Shown piece after piece: positions 16,920 to 25,681 of a DNA stretch of 64,000 nucleotides. Each line of letters begins with the position of its first letter. The first letter of the stretch is position 1. The stretch covers positions 124,001 to 188,000 of the forward strand of contig NZ_JBEXUX010000003.1 of the NCBI RefSeq assembly GCF_040629175.1, read 5' to 3'. The notes under the pieces were generated by a model, which had not been told where the DNA came from, did not search any database, and saw only the letters and a program-made list of their open reading frames with translations. The stretch is from Embleya sp040629175. Lineage in GTDB: Bacteria; Actinomycetota; Actinomycetes; Streptomycetales; Streptomycetaceae. Position numbers and translations under genes: made by a program.

Positions 16920-18269
16920 CTATCCCCGGTCGAGCGCGGGCAGCGGAATCGGTTCCCCCGGTCGCAGCGCCGGATCGGTGATCGCGAACGTGCGCACCCG
17001 ACCCGGCCGCCCGCCCGGCACCTCGAAACGCACGGTGACCCGGCCGACGCCGCTGCCCTGGACCCAGCCGGGCCCGAACTCCTCGTGCAGCACGTCCTGG
17101 CCCGGCGACCAGGAGACCCGCTCCGGCTCGGCCGCCGCGGGCACTTCCGGGTCGCTCACCGGGTCCTCCTCGACCACTTCCCCGGGCCCGGGCCCGGCCG
17201 CGCCGAACAGGTCCTGCTGGGCGAAGTCGGCCAGGCCGCTCACCCCCACCCCGAGCAGCCGCACCCCGCCGGTGACGTCCACCTGGGCGGCCAGTCGGCG
17301 GATCGTCTCGCGCACCACGCCCGGATCGTCGGTGGGCCCGCGCAGCGTCTCCGAGCGGGTCAGCGTGCCGAAGTCGTAGCGGCGCAGCTTGAGCACGATC
17401 GTGCGCCCGGAGCGCCCGGCGGCGCGCAACCGCTCCACGCACCGGATCGAGAGCCGGTCCAACTCGCGGGTGATGCGCTCGCGGTCCACCAGGTCGGTGG
17501 CGAAGGTGTCCTCCACCGACACCGATTTGGCGTCCCGGTCGGCGACCACGGGGCGGGCGTCCAGTCCGGCGGCCAGCACGTGCAGGCCGTGTCCGTGCGC
17601 CTGGCCGAGCAGTCGTACCAGTTCGCTCTCGTCGACGGCGGCCAGGTCGGCCACGGTGTCCAGGCCGGCCCGACGCAGCACGTCGCCGGTGGCCGGCCCG
17701 ACCCCGGGCAGCGCGCGCACCGGCAGCGGGTCCAGCATCGCCCGCTCGGTGCCGGGAGCCACCACGCACAGCCCGTCCGGCTTGTCCGCCTCGGACGCGA
17801 TCTTGGCCAGCAGCTTGGAGGTGGCCGCGCCGACCGAGCAGGTCAGCCCGGTGGCCGCGTGGATGTCGGCGCGCAGGCGCACGGCGATCGCGGTGACCCG
17901 CTCGGTGTCCAGCGTGCCGCCGTGCGGGCCCGCCTCCAGGTCGACGAACGCCTCGTCCAGGCTGAGTGGCTCCACCAGCGGCGACAGCCGGTGCAGCAGC
18001 TCCATCACGGTGTCGCTGACCTGCCGGTAGAGCGCGAAGCGCGGGCTGAGGAAGGCGGCGTTGGGGCAGCGTCGGCGGGCCTCGCCGATCGACATCGCCG
18101 AGTGCACGCCGAACACCCGGGCCTGATAGGAGGCGGTGGCCACCACACCGCGTGCGCCGATGCCGCCGACGATCACCGCCTTGCCGGCCAGGCTGGGCTT
18201 GGCGACCTGCTCGACCGACGCGTAGAACGCGTCCATGTCGAGATGGAGGATGCCCGGCGCGTGTCTCAC
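16920..18269 (-). CDS. dinB: DNA polymerase IV (Y-family)
   Basis: 449 aa from GTG at 18267-18269; the longer frame reads through non-coding sequence. Palm motifs HLDMDAFYASVEQ (residues 8-20) and LSLDEAF supply the catalytic acidic residues, with SYQARVFGVHSAMSIGEA between. The finger/thumb region has LLAKIASEADKPDG and the helix-hairpin-helix LPGVGPATGDVL; the little finger follows to about 350. The C-terminal 80 residues are a Glu/Pro-rich segment with LHEEFGPGWVQGSGVGRVTVRFE, an actinobacterial extension. The end, ALDRG, is not a canonical sliding-clamp motif, whereas QQDLFG at about 360 fits one. It performs error-prone translesion synthesis. No SOS (LexA) box was recognised upstream. 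Confidence 0.95.
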   Translation of the reverse strand: MRHAPGILHLDMDAFYASVEQVAKPSLAGKAVIVGGIGARGVVATASYQARVFGVHSAMSIGEARRRCPNAAFLSPRFALYRQVSDTVMELLHRLSPLVEPLSLDEAFVDLEAGPHGGTLDTERVTAIAVRLRADIHAATGLTCSVGAATSKLLAKIASEADKPDGLCVVAPGTERAMLDPLPVRALPGVGPATGDVLRRAGLDTVADLAAVDESELVRLLGQAHGHGLHVLAAGLDARPVVADRDAKSVSVEDTFATDLVDRERITRELDRLSIRCVERLRAAGRSGRTIVLKLRRYDFGTLTRSETLRGPTDDPGVVRETIRRLAAQVDVTGGVRLLGVGVSGLADFAQQDLFGAAGPGPGEVVEEDPVSDPEVPAAAEPERVSWSPGQDVLHEEFGPGWVQGSGVGRVTVRFEVPGGRPGRVRTFAITDPALRPGEPIPLPALDRG

Positions 18270-18331
18270 ACCGGGCAATGATGACGCACGGGACCGACAT
18301 CGGCCCGCGTCGGCTCGCTCGGGGCGCTCGC

Positions 18332-19018
18332 TCAGTCGCTCAAGGCGCGGCGGATCTCGTCGTTCCTCGGATCGTGTGCCCGCGGATCCGGTCGGAACAC
18401 GATCTGCCCGGTCGCCTTGATCGCGGCGAGCACCTCGCGTCCGGTGCCGTACACGGTGGGCCCGACGTGGCCCCACGTGAAGGACTCGTCCGGAACGCCG
18501 TACGCGGATATTCCGGCGGCCTTGCACAGCCCGAGCGCACGCCGCAGATGGAAGCTCTGCGTGACCACGATGACCCGGTCGATCCCGTAGACGCGCTTCG
18601 CGCGAATGCAGGATTCCCAGGTGGAGAATCCCGATTCGTCGGTCACGATCCGGTGTTGCGGTATTCCACGCTCCGCGAGGTAGCGCCGCATCACCCCGGT
18701 CTCGTCGTAGCGGTTGCCGCCGCCGTCGCCACTGACCAGGATCACCCGGGTCCGGCCGGTCCGGTACAACCCGAGTGCCACGTCCAGCCGGCGGGCCAGC
18801 AGATCGGACGGCCGGTCCCCGTGCACACCCGCACCGAGCACCATCGTGACGTCCTGATACGGCACGTTCGCCGGCGTGCGCACCCGTCCCCCGGCGTACA
18901 GGTGCAGCCCCGTGATCGGGGCCAGGCCGGCCACGGTGAGCAGGACGGCGGCCTGGTAACCGCGTCGTTGGGCGCGCCGCGAACGCGGCAGGGTCGGCCG
19001 GCGAATGATCACGTCCAT
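18332..19018 (-). CDS. YdcF/SanA-like DUF218 membrane protein
   Basis: 228 aa. Residues 20-42 form a membrane helix after a basic start (SRRAQRRGYQ), giving one anchor with the domain outside. The DUF218 core has VTMVLGAGVHGDRPSDLLARRLD, ILVSGDGGGNRYDE, IVTDESGFSTWES and VIVVTQSFHLRRAL, the standard signature of the ElyC/SanA/YdcF group. Related proteins affect envelope integrity and vancomycin sensitivity in enterobacteria; here the role is unproven. It lies between dinB and a MerR gene on the same strand. Confidence 0.88.
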   Translation of the reverse strand: MDVIIRRPTLPRSRRAQRRGYQAAVLLTVAGLAPITGLHLYAGGRVRTPANVPYQDVTMVLGAGVHGDRPSDLLARRLDVALGLYRTGRTRVILVSGDGGGNRYDETGVMRRYLAERGIPQHRIVTDESGFSTWESCIRAKRVYGIDRVIVVTQSFHLRRALGLCKAAGISAYGVPDESFTWGHVGPTVYGTGREVLAAIKATGQIVFRPDPRAHDPRNDEIRRALSD

Positions 19019-19075
19019 GGGGACGTCCTGCCCGGCGGACCGGTTCCCATCCGCCTCGGGCGCCTCGGACCCGCC

Positions 19076-19690
19076 TCAGACCGCCTTGTCGCGCCGCCTG
19101 CGCGCCAATTCGTCACCCGGATGGACCTGCGCGATCGACTCCCCGGAGCCGGTGTGCTCGCCCTGGAGCTGCGCGAGCGAGCCCTCGACCTCGCGCCACA
19201 CCGCCCCCACGGCGATCCCGAAGACCCCCTGCCCGCCCTGCACCAGGTCGATCACCTCGTCGTACGACGTGCACTCGTACACGCTGGCGCCGTCGCTCAT
19301 CAGCGTCATCCCGGCCAGGTCGCCGATGCCGCGACCGCGCAGGTGGGCCACCGCGATCCGGATGTTCTGCAGCGAGACGCCGGTGTCCAGGAGCCGCTTG
19401 ACGATCTTGAGCACCAGGATGTCGCGGAAGCCGTACAGGCGTTGGGTGCCCGAGCCGTGAGCCGGGCGGACGGTGGGCTCGACCAGACCGGTGCGCGCCC
19501 AGTAGTCGAGTTGGCGGTAGGTGATGCCGGCCGCCGCGCAGGCCGTCGGGCCTCGATAGCCGACATCCTCCGACGGGGTGCCGGCGGGCGGGACATCCTG
19601 CCGCCGGGGGCCCGCACCGGGGTCGGTCGCCGGCAGAGGACGTGCCGTGCGGGCGCGTTCCGCCGCCGTGATGTCGCCGGTGCTGCTCAC
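19076..19690 (-). CDS. MerR-family regulator (Rv1830-like position)
   Basis: 204 aa from GTG at 19688-19690 with GGGAGG upstream. After a disordered N-terminus (1-45) comes a winged helix, about 46-115: CAAAGITYRQLDYWARTGLVEP, then GSGTQRLYGFRDILVLKIVKRLLDTG. The C-terminal half (LMSDGASVYECTSYDEVIDLVQGGQGVFGIAVG) is the effector or dimer part seen in actinobacterial MerR-like proteins beside the bifunctional nuclease. In M. tuberculosis the equivalent gene Rv1830 lies two positions from the FtsR-like Rv1828, and the same spacing occurs here. A role in cell-division gene control is inferred from that synteny. Confidence 0.88.
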   Translation of the reverse strand: MSSTGDITAAERARTARPLPATDPGAGPRRQDVPPAGTPSEDVGYRGPTACAAAGITYRQLDYWARTGLVEPTVRPAHGSGTQRLYGFRDILVLKIVKRLLDTGVSLQNIRIAVAHLRGRGIGDLAGMTLMSDGASVYECTSYDEVIDLVQGGQGVFGIAVGAVWREVEGSLAQLQGEHTGSGESIAQVHPGDELARRRRDKAV

Positions 19691-20114
19691 GCCGACCTCC
19701 CTTTCGTCTCCCCGCGCCCGGGTACGGCGCGGAGAGTCTCTTCAGTCCCGGGCCGCAGGCGGCGAGGTGCAACGCGCAGGGGTCATCCCGGAACTGTCGT
19801 TTTCGACGGTAGGCAGTCACCAACAGCGCGTCAACGACCGCGCCGTTCGGCACGCCGAGTGACGCTCCTCGCACGAGTGGTTTGAAGCCGCGTTCCAGGG
19901 GTAGATCTGGCCACTTTGCGGCCGATCGAAACGGATCACTAACCGAACGGGTCGGATCGACCTCGTCCGTCGGCGCGTCGTGGTCCCCGGCGCGGCGGCC
20001 GGCGGGCGACCCGCGGCGCCTCCGAACGCAAAGAACCGCCGACCATGCCCCTCGCCGGGACGGCGGGCGAGACGGTCGGCGGCTTCGGACGCGCACCGGG
20101 CCCGGGCGGGCCGG
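19691..20114. other. 424-bp spacer between bfn-like and merR-like genes
   Basis: No gene is supported here. The bfn-proximal part holds nested inverted repeats (CCGCCGACC at 20036-20044 with GGTCGGCGG at 20075-20083, and CTCGCC/GGCGAG inside), a likely terminator for the minus-strand bfn-like gene. The rest is less GC-rich (around 19890-19950) and probably contains the promoter of the MerR gene. Confidence 0.5.
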
Positions 20115-20588
20115 CTATTGGCTCGTGGTGCCGAAGTCCTCGGGCGAGATGTCGTTCAGGAATTCCCTGAACTTCTCGATCTCGTCCTCCTGCTCGTTGG
20201 GGATCACGATGCCCGCCTCGTCCAGGACCGCGTCGCTGCCGACGATCGACGTCCCGGTCCGCAGCGCGAGCGCGATCGCGTCCGACGGGCGCGCGCTGAC
20301 CTCCACGCCGCCGGAGAAGACCAGCTCGGCGTAGAACACGCCCTCGCGCAGGTCGGTGATCCGGATCTGGGTCAATTCCTGTCCCAACGCCTCCAGCACG
20401 TCCCGGAAGAGATCGTGCGTCAGAGGACGCGCGGGTACCACGCCCTGTTGGGCGAACGCGATGGCTGTCGCCTCTACCGGGCCGATCCAGATGGGGAGAT
20501 AACGATCGCCCCCCGTCTCCCGTAGGAGCACGATCGGCTGGTTAGAGGGCATCTCCACCCGGACGCCCACAACCTCTAGCTCGTTCAC
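20115..20588 (-). CDS. Bifunctional nuclease (DUF151) family protein
   Basis: 157 aa from GTG at 20586-20588. The sequence reads MNELEVVGVRVEMPSNQPI, then LPIWIGPVEATAIAFAQQG, TDLREGVFYAEL and SARPSDAIALALRTG, which covers the whole BFN domain (residues 1-135). The C-terminal tail is acidic (EQEDEIEKFREFL). Such proteins are reported as RNase/DNase in plants and are universally conserved in Actinobacteria next to the FtsR-like MerR gene; the physiological substrate is not established. It keeps that position here (Rv1829-like). Confidence 0.93.
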   Translation of the reverse strand: MNELEVVGVRVEMPSNQPIVLLRETGGDRYLPIWIGPVEATAIAFAQQGVVPARPLTHDLFRDVLEALGQELTQIRITDLREGVFYAELVFSGGVEVSARPSDAIALALRTGTSIVGSDAVLDEAGIVIPNEQEDEIEKFREFLNDISPEDFGTTSQ

Positions 20589-20735
20589 ATCGCCACACTA
20601 GCGCGCCCGACTGTCGGTCACCGATCCCCGGGGGCCGAATAGGTCGGGGATTCGTCGTTTTTTCTTCGTGACGCGGCGTGCCCGCCCCCGGTGCGCCGGG
20701 CGGGCGAAATCACTCTCGGCCGCGCGCCGGGTCGT

Positions 20736-21488
20736 TCAGCGGCCCAGCCGGGGCGCGAGCGCGGTGGTGACCAGGACGGTGTGCAGCCGCGAGGTGAGCG
20801 CGAGCAGGTCGCGCACGGTCTCCTCGGCGCCCGCCTTGGCCCGCGCGCCCCGGCGGTGCAGCAGCGGCGCGACGATCTGTTCGACCAGCGCGGCCTCGCG
20901 GTCCGCGGCGGCCTTGGTCTGGCGCAGGTGTCGCGGTTCGACGCCGTAGCGGCCCAGCGCGGCCACCAACCGGGCCACCACCAGCGCGTCGCCGTCGTAG
21001 ACCACCGCGTGCTCGCCGTCGGTGTCGCCGGGGCGCGGACGGTGCGACTGGATCAGGCCGAACTCCTCCAGCCGCGCCAGGTCCACGTCCTGGATGCCGG
21101 CTGCGGCGATCAGGCCCGGCCGGTCGAGCAGCACCATGGTGGCGTCCCGGCCGGCCGAACCCGGATCGCCGTCGGCGTCCTCGGATCGCTCGGATTCGGC
21201 CGGGGTCGGGCCGGCCGGTTCGAGACCGCGATCCATCGCGTCGAGCTGATCCTTGATCACCCGAAGCGGCAGATAGCGGTCGCGCTGCACGCGCAGCACA
21301 TAACGCAGTCGTTCGATGTCGGCGGCGCCGAACTTGCGATAGCCCGAAGGGCTCCGCTGCGGCTCGATGAGCCCTTCCGCCTCGAGGAACCGGATCTTGG
21401 AGATGCTGATGTCCGGAAACTCGGGACGCAGCAGGGTCAACACCCCGCCGATGCTCAAGGAGACCGATCCGGCCGCCGCCGGACTCAC
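20736..21488 (-). CDS. ftsR: MerR-family regulator, FtsR-like
   Basis: 250 aa from GTG that overlaps the FHA stop by 4 bp. The N-terminal winged helix has SIGGVLTLLRPEFPDISISKIRFLE, then GLIEPQRSPSGYRKF and ERLRYVLRVQRDRYLPLRVIKDQLD. The middle is a variable acidic linker (about 95-120), and the C-terminal region repeats a helix-turn-helix-like unit (IAAAGIQDVDLARLEEFGLI). FtsR is a MerR-like activator of ftsZ in Corynebacterium, and Rv1828 occupies the same place next to garA. The symbol is by synteny and motif; targets were not tested. Confidence 0.85.
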   Translation of the reverse strand: MSPAAAGSVSLSIGGVLTLLRPEFPDISISKIRFLEAEGLIEPQRSPSGYRKFGAADIERLRYVLRVQRDRYLPLRVIKDQLDAMDRGLEPAGPTPAESERSEDADGDPGSAGRDATMVLLDRPGLIAAAGIQDVDLARLEEFGLIQSHRPRPGDTDGEHAVVYDGDALVVARLVAALGRYGVEPRHLRQTKAAADREAALVEQIVAPLLHRRGARAKAGAEETVRDLLALTSRLHTVLVTTALAPRLGR

Positions 21489-22288
21489 CCGATCTGCCCT
21501 TGCCGACTGGGGAAGAAGACCAGTCGGTACTTACCGATCTGTACCTCGTCGCCCGGCGTCAGCGGGACCTCGTCGATCCGCTCGCGCCCCACGTAGGTGC
21601 CGTTCAGGCTGCCCACGTCGGCGACCGCGAAGCCGCCGGCCGTGCGGCGGAACTCGGCGTGCTTGCGCGAGACCGTCACGTCGTCGAGGAAGATGTCGCT
21701 CTGCGGATGCCGGCCGGCCGTGGTGCGGTCCGAGTCGAGCAGGAAGCGACTGCCCGAGTTGGGCCCGCGGCGGACCACGAGCAGCGCGGTGCCCGGCGGC
21801 AGCGCGTCCACCGCGGCCTGCGCCTCGGGAGTGAGGATCTCGCGGGGCGCGGGTTCCGCGTCCAGCGCCTCGATACCGCTGATCGAGATGGTCGAGGTCT
21901 GCTCGGACGCGCGCTCGGCACCCGCACCCAGGCGCGAGCCGCAGTTGGAGCAGAACCGGCCACCGGGCGGGTTGTGATGCCCGCACGTGCTGCACACCAC
22001 CACGTCGGCCTCCTGACCCGTTCCGGTCGAACCTCGACCTTCGGTCGAGAGTTGCCCGAAACTTATGCGCGCCGTGTGTTCGTGGTCAACAGCGACATGC
22101 CCGGCGGTCGCGTCGGACTCGCCGAGCTGCGGAGCGGGTGCGGGAGGGGAGCCGGCGGACGCCCCGTACGGGGTGCCCGGCGGCATGGTCGGCGGGGCGG
22201 CCGGCGGGTTGCCGGACCTCCCCGCATCGGCAGCCGGCGCGTCGCCGGAGCGACGGGAACGACCGAACAATTTCGCGAACAACTTCAC
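21485..22288 (-). CDS. FHA-domain protein with zinc ribbon (GarA/OdhI-like)
   Basis: 267 aa from GTG at 22286-22288 with GGGGAGG upstream. Residues 1-95 are low-complexity Pro/Gly/Ala. Cys99, Cys102, Cys113 and Cys116 form a zinc ribbon (CSTCG, CSNCG). A short phosphosite-like segment SEQTSTISIS lies at 128-137, where GarA/OdhI carry their ETTS phospho-Thr motif. The FHA domain spans about 168-262: RTTAGRHP, VSRKHAEF and DVGSLNGTYV are its phosphopeptide-binding loops. GarA-type proteins, when phosphorylated, bind themselves and otherwise inhibit 2-oxoglutarate dehydrogenase. The ribbon and long N-terminus are extra relative to OdhI. It is coupled to ftsR. Confidence 0.88.
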   Translation of the reverse strand: MKLFAKLFGRSRRSGDAPAADAGRSGNPPAAPPTMPPGTPYGASAGSPPAPAPQLGESDATAGHVAVDHEHTARISFGQLSTEGRGSTGTGQEADVVVCSTCGHHNPPGGRFCSNCGSRLGAGAERASEQTSTISISGIEALDAEPAPREILTPEAQAAVDALPPGTALLVVRRGPNSGSRFLLDSDRTTAGRHPQSDIFLDDVTVSRKHAEFRRTAGGFAVADVGSLNGTYVGRERIDEVPLTPGDEVQIGKYRLVFFPSRQGQIG

Positions 22289-22376
22289 GGGCGAACCTCC
22301 CCGAGAGAACCTGGCCCGCCCGTGGGGCAGGAGGAGTGGGTCGTGGTGATGGACTGCCTACCGCTTCGCCGGGCCG

Positions 22377-22763
22377 TCAGGAGCCCAGGCTGTTCTGATA
22401 GGCGGCCGCGTCCAAGAGCGCGGCCGGTGCGGCGGGATCGTCGAGGCGTACCTCGAACAGCCAACCGTCGCCGTAGGGATCGGAGTTGACCAGCTCCGGT
22501 GCACCGTCGAGCGCGTCGTTGACGGTGGTCACGACGCCGTCGAGCGGTGCGAAGAGGTCGCTGACACTCTTGGTCGATTCCAATTCGCCACAGGGCTCTT
22601 CGGCCACGACGCGGGTGCCGACCGGCGGCAGCGTGACGTGGGCGATGTCGCCGAGCGCGTCCTGCGCGAATTCGGTGATACCGATCCGCACCGTCCCGGA
22701 GATCTCTTCCATGACGCGCACCCATTCGTGCTCCGTCGTGTACGCGAGATCTGCGGGGTACAT
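22377..22763 (-). CDS. gcvH: Glycine cleavage system H protein
   Basis: 128 aa from ATG at 22761-22763 with AAGGGCAGG upstream. TTEHEWVRV at 9-17 and the biotinyl/lipoyl fold follow, with ELESTKSVSD giving lipoyl Lys65. SDLFAPLDGVV and GDGWLFEVRL complete the fold. It carries the aminomethyl group from P protein (GcvP, 12.9 kb) to T protein, which is not in the window. It sits between DUF881 and FHA genes, the actinobacterial arrangement. Unlike gcvP it has no glycine riboswitch. Confidence 0.97.
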   Translation of the reverse strand: MYPADLAYTTEHEWVRVMEEISGTVRIGITEFAQDALGDIAHVTLPPVGTRVVAEEPCGELESTKSVSDLFAPLDGVVTTVNDALDGAPELVNSDPYGDGWLFEVRLDDPAAPAALLDAAAYQNSLGS

Positions 22764-22837
22764 GCGGACAGCCTGCCCTTCTTGCCTGACGAGTGGTGCA
22801 CCGACGGCGACCGGCGGACTGATTCTGTCAGGTGTAC

Positions 22838-24157
22838 TCACCCGTTACCGGCGCCCGGTGCCGAGCGAGCGTAACCAGGCTTGTTCGCGGGCCGCAAGGC
22901 GTCGATCAGCACCTCCTGCGACGGTGTGACAATGGCGCCGGCCTGCTTCTTCTCCAGGGTCTTCACGACGCCCCCGGGGATGTTCAGCGCGGGCTGGAGA
23001 TCCTGCGGATTGCCGATCACCTTGAACACGTACGGCGGCAGTACCTTGGTGCCGTCGATCTCGATGTCGCCGGGCGGGGTGCCGTTGAACCAGGTGCCCG
23101 CCACCACGCGCACGTCGTTGATCTGGATCACCTCGGCGCCCGCCGCGCGCAGCTCCTGGAGCGTGTCCAGCAGCACGTCGCCGCTGACCGTGCGCTGCGG
23201 GTCGGTGATGGTCAGCGTGATACCGGGCCCGGTGGCCTTGACGGTGCCCGCCAGCACGCCCAGGGCGTCCGCCTTGGCCGCGTTCTGCTCGCGCGCCTCC
23301 TGGACCCGGTCGTTGCTGTTCTGGAGTTGGGTGCGGCTGTTCTCCAGACGGTGCTTCTCGTCCTCCAACCGCCGGGTGCGCTCGCCGAGTTCGTCCAGCA
23401 CCCGGACCAGGTCCTCCTGCCGCGCGCCGCGCAGCGGGTCCGACTCGGTGTTGGAACGCACCTGGATGGCCAGCCCCGCGCCGAGCGCGAACAGCAGCAC
23501 CGCGCCCACGAGTTGCGCCCGGCTCACCCGCGGCGGCCAGAACGCGTCGAGCAGCCTGCGCCGACCCGGTTGATCGTCCACCGGGTCGTGCGCGTGCGGC
23601 TCGGAAACCGCGTTCGAATCCGTTTCCGGCTCGGGCGTGTCGCGCGCCGCCGCATGCGCTCCCGTGTGCGAGGGCGCATGCGGGTCGCGCGGATCATGCG
23701 GACCGGGCGCCGCGTGCGGCCGGTTCACTCCGGCGGACGACGCGGGCACCAGCGGCGGTATCGGCACGCGCGGCGCCCGCGGGTCCGGCTGCGGCCGGAC
23801 CGGCCGCGGTGTAGGCGGTGGAGTCTGTCGCAGCTCGTGCGCCGACTCGCGCACCGGCGCGGTGATCGGCGGGATCTCCGAGGTCACCTCGGCAGCCTGC
23901 TCGCGGATGCGTTCCCGGATGTGCCGGCCCTCGTGGTAGAGGTCGACCGGGCGCCGGGTCTCGACCGTGGGCTTGCGCGTGGACGGCGCCTCGGGCTCCG
24001 CCGCGGGCCCGGGTCCGGGTTCGGGTTCCGGCACCGGCTCGGGTTCCGGCTCGGGCTCGCGTTCGGGCTCCTCGGCGGTGCGCGGAATCCCCAGCTCGCG
24101 GGGGTCCTCGTCGTGGCGGGCGTGCCGCCCGCGCGTCTCGTCCGTTTCGTCGGCCAT
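22838..24157 (-). CDS. DUF881 membrane protein (second DUF881)
   Basis: 439 aa from ATG at 24155-24157 with GGGGAG upstream. Residues 1-205 are cytoplasmic, low-complexity and Glu/Pro/His-rich, including alternating Glu-Pro pairs around 30-50. A transmembrane helix lies at about 221-241 (LVGAVLLFALGAGLAIQV). A coiled coil with RLEDEKHRLENS occupies about 260-315. The extracytoplasmic DUF881 domain follows, with GPGITLTITDP, LRAAGAEVIQINDVRV and PPYVFKVIGNP. Function is unknown; the pairing with a small basic protein and a second DUF881 is conserved in Actinobacteria (Rv1823-Rv1825-like). Confidence 0.92.
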   Translation of the reverse strand: MADETDETRGRHARHDEDPRELGIPRTAEEPEREPEPEPEPVPEPEPGPGPAAEPEAPSTRKPTVETRRPVDLYHEGRHIRERIREQAAEVTSEIPPITAPVRESAHELRQTPPPTPRPVRPQPDPRAPRVPIPPLVPASSAGVNRPHAAPGPHDPRDPHAPSHTGAHAAARDTPEPETDSNAVSEPHAHDPVDDQPGRRRLLDAFWPPRVSRAQLVGAVLLFALGAGLAIQVRSNTESDPLRGARQEDLVRVLDELGERTRRLEDEKHRLENSRTQLQNSNDRVQEAREQNAAKADALGVLAGTVKATGPGITLTITDPQRTVSGDVLLDTLQELRAAGAEVIQINDVRVVAGTWFNGTPPGDIEIDGTKVLPPYVFKVIGNPQDLQPALNIPGGVVKTLEKKQAGAIVTPSQEVLIDALRPANKPGYARSAPGAGNG

Positions 24158-24170
24158 GTGTGACTCCCCG

Positions 24171-24503
24171 TCAGGCCCGGAAGACGTGTCGGCGGATGGC
24201 CGCCGCGTTGGAGAAGATCCGGATGCCGAGCACGACCACCACGCCGGTGGACAACTGCGCGCCGACGCCCAGTTTGTCGCCGAGGAAGACGATCAGCGCG
24301 GCGACGACCACGTTCGACAGGAACGAGACCACGAAGACCTTGTCGTCGAAGATGCCGTCGAGCAGGGCGCGCAGGCCGCCGAAGACCGCGTCCAGCGCGG
24401 CCACCACCGCGATCGGCAGGTACGGCTCCAGCTCGTGCGGGATCACGGGTCGGGCGAGATACCCGACCACGACCCCGAGGACCAGGCCGAGGACGGCGAT
24501 CAC
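24171..24503 (-). CDS. sbp: Small basic protein (DUF1290)
   Basis: 110 aa from GTG at 24501-24503, overlapping the DUF881 stop by 4 bp (GTGA). Three membrane segments: AVLGLVLGVVVGYLA (about 3-17), a helix around 28-45, and VSFLSNVVVAALIVFLGDKLG (about 58-78), then LSTGVVVVLGIRIFSNAAAIRR. This is the Sbp/DUF1290 family, found between two DUF881 genes as here. The family is uncharacterised; in Firmicutes sbp adjoins ftsA-ftsZ, so an envelope or division role is inferred. Confidence 0.93.
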   Translation of the reverse strand: MIAVLGLVLGVVVGYLARPVIPHELEPYLPIAVVAALDAVFGGLRALLDGIFDDKVFVVSFLSNVVVAALIVFLGDKLGVGAQLSTGVVVVLGIRIFSNAAAIRRHVFRA

Positions 24504-25540
24504 GGTTTACCCTTTCGTTCGGTCGGCTTGTGCGACGCTGTCGATGAGGCGGCCGGCGGGGCCGAGGCGCTCGGCGACCCGCCGCGACCCGTGGGTGTGG
24601 CGGGCGGGGTGCCGGGGGTCGGCTGCGCCGGCGTGCTCGGCGGCGGACTCCCGGGCGCGGCGCCCGGCACCCCCGCGTAGCGCAGCGAAGTGCCCAGCGC
24701 GGCGGGCAGCTTCATCTTCTTCTGCGCGCTGATGTTGATCCGGATCCCGTAGTCGTCTTCGAGCCGACGCAGCGCGCGCCCGTCCGCACCGACCATGAAC
24801 TCGACCTGCATCGGCTTGGCGTTGCCGATCGCCAGGATCGTATAGGGCGGCGCCAGCGGCCGGTTGTCGACCAGGATCGAAGCGCCCGCGGCGCGGATCG
24901 CGGACAGCGCGGTCAGCCGCTGGTTGTTGATCGAGATGGCCTCGGCGCCGGCCTTCCACAGGCCGTTGACCAGTCGCTGGAGGTCGCGGTCCAGGATCCG
25001 GCCGTTCGCGGCCGCCTCGGCCTGGCGCGGATCGCTCGAGCCGTCCGAATTGTCCGACCCCTTGGCGTCGTCCGCGATCACCTTCAGGCCCGGTCCCTCG
25101 ACCGGGTCGGATCCGGTGAGCAGCGCGAGCAGTTGTACCCGGTCCTTGGCGGCCTTGGGCAGCGAGACCTCCTGGATCGCGTCGACCTCGTCGCGCAACC
25201 GCTCGACGGTGGCCGTGAGCGTATCCACCTCGGTCTCGTCGGTGTGGATCCGGTCCACCAGTTGATGGCGCTCGCGCTCGGCCTGCGGAGCGGCCGCGTG
25301 CACCTTCATCGCGGCCACCATCAGGATCATCGCGATCAGCGCGACGCCGACCACGGCCAGCACGCGGGCCAGCGGGCCCTTGTTCATCCCCGTGTCGCCG
25401 CGCACCGCACGGCGCGCGGTGGCCTCCGCGTAGCCCGCGTCGAGGCTGTTCGTCATCATGTCCACGAGCAGGGACATCGAGGCGTCCGGTCGCCTGTACC
25501 GGCTCGTGCCTGGTGTCTCCCGCGATGACATGCGCCCCAT
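24500..25540 (-). CDS. DUF881 membrane protein (first DUF881)
   Basis: 346 aa from ATG at 25540 (an alternative ATG is at 25531). Residues 1-57 are cytoplasmic; about 58-80 form a membrane helix (LARVLAVVGVALIAMILMVAAM). A coiled coil of about 35 residues follows (RERHQLVDRIHTDETEVDTL), then a DUF881 domain: VEGPGLKVIADD, LWKAGAEAISINNQRLTA, APPYTILAIGN, EFMVGADGRALRRLEDDYG. The last 60 residues are Pro/Ser/Thr-rich. It heads the DUF881-sbp-DUF881 unit, 141 bp after the nucleotidyltransferase gene. Confidence 0.92.
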   Translation of the reverse strand: MGRMSSRETPGTSRYRRPDASMSLLVDMMTNSLDAGYAEATARRAVRGDTGMNKGPLARVLAVVGVALIAMILMVAAMKVHAAAPQAERERHQLVDRIHTDETEVDTLTATVERLRDEVDAIQEVSLPKAAKDRVQLLALLTGSDPVEGPGLKVIADDAKGSDNSDGSSDPRQAEAAANGRILDRDLQRLVNGLWKAGAEAISINNQRLTALSAIRAAGASILVDNRPLAPPYTILAIGNAKPMQVEFMVGADGRALRRLEDDYGIRINISAQKKMKLPAALGTSLRYAGVPGAAPGSPPPSTPAQPTPGTPPATPTGRGGSPSASAPPAASSTASHKPTERKGKP

Positions 25541-25681
25541 CGTTCCATGCCCGACGGAGTGCTCGATGCAGGGTCCGACACCGGTTCCGGCCGCGGATCA
25601 CGGCAGGCGATCCACGGCCGGAGAAGACCCTACAAGACCGTTACCGGGCCCGCTCGGGCCCGGCTGCCCGAAGGCCCGCGG

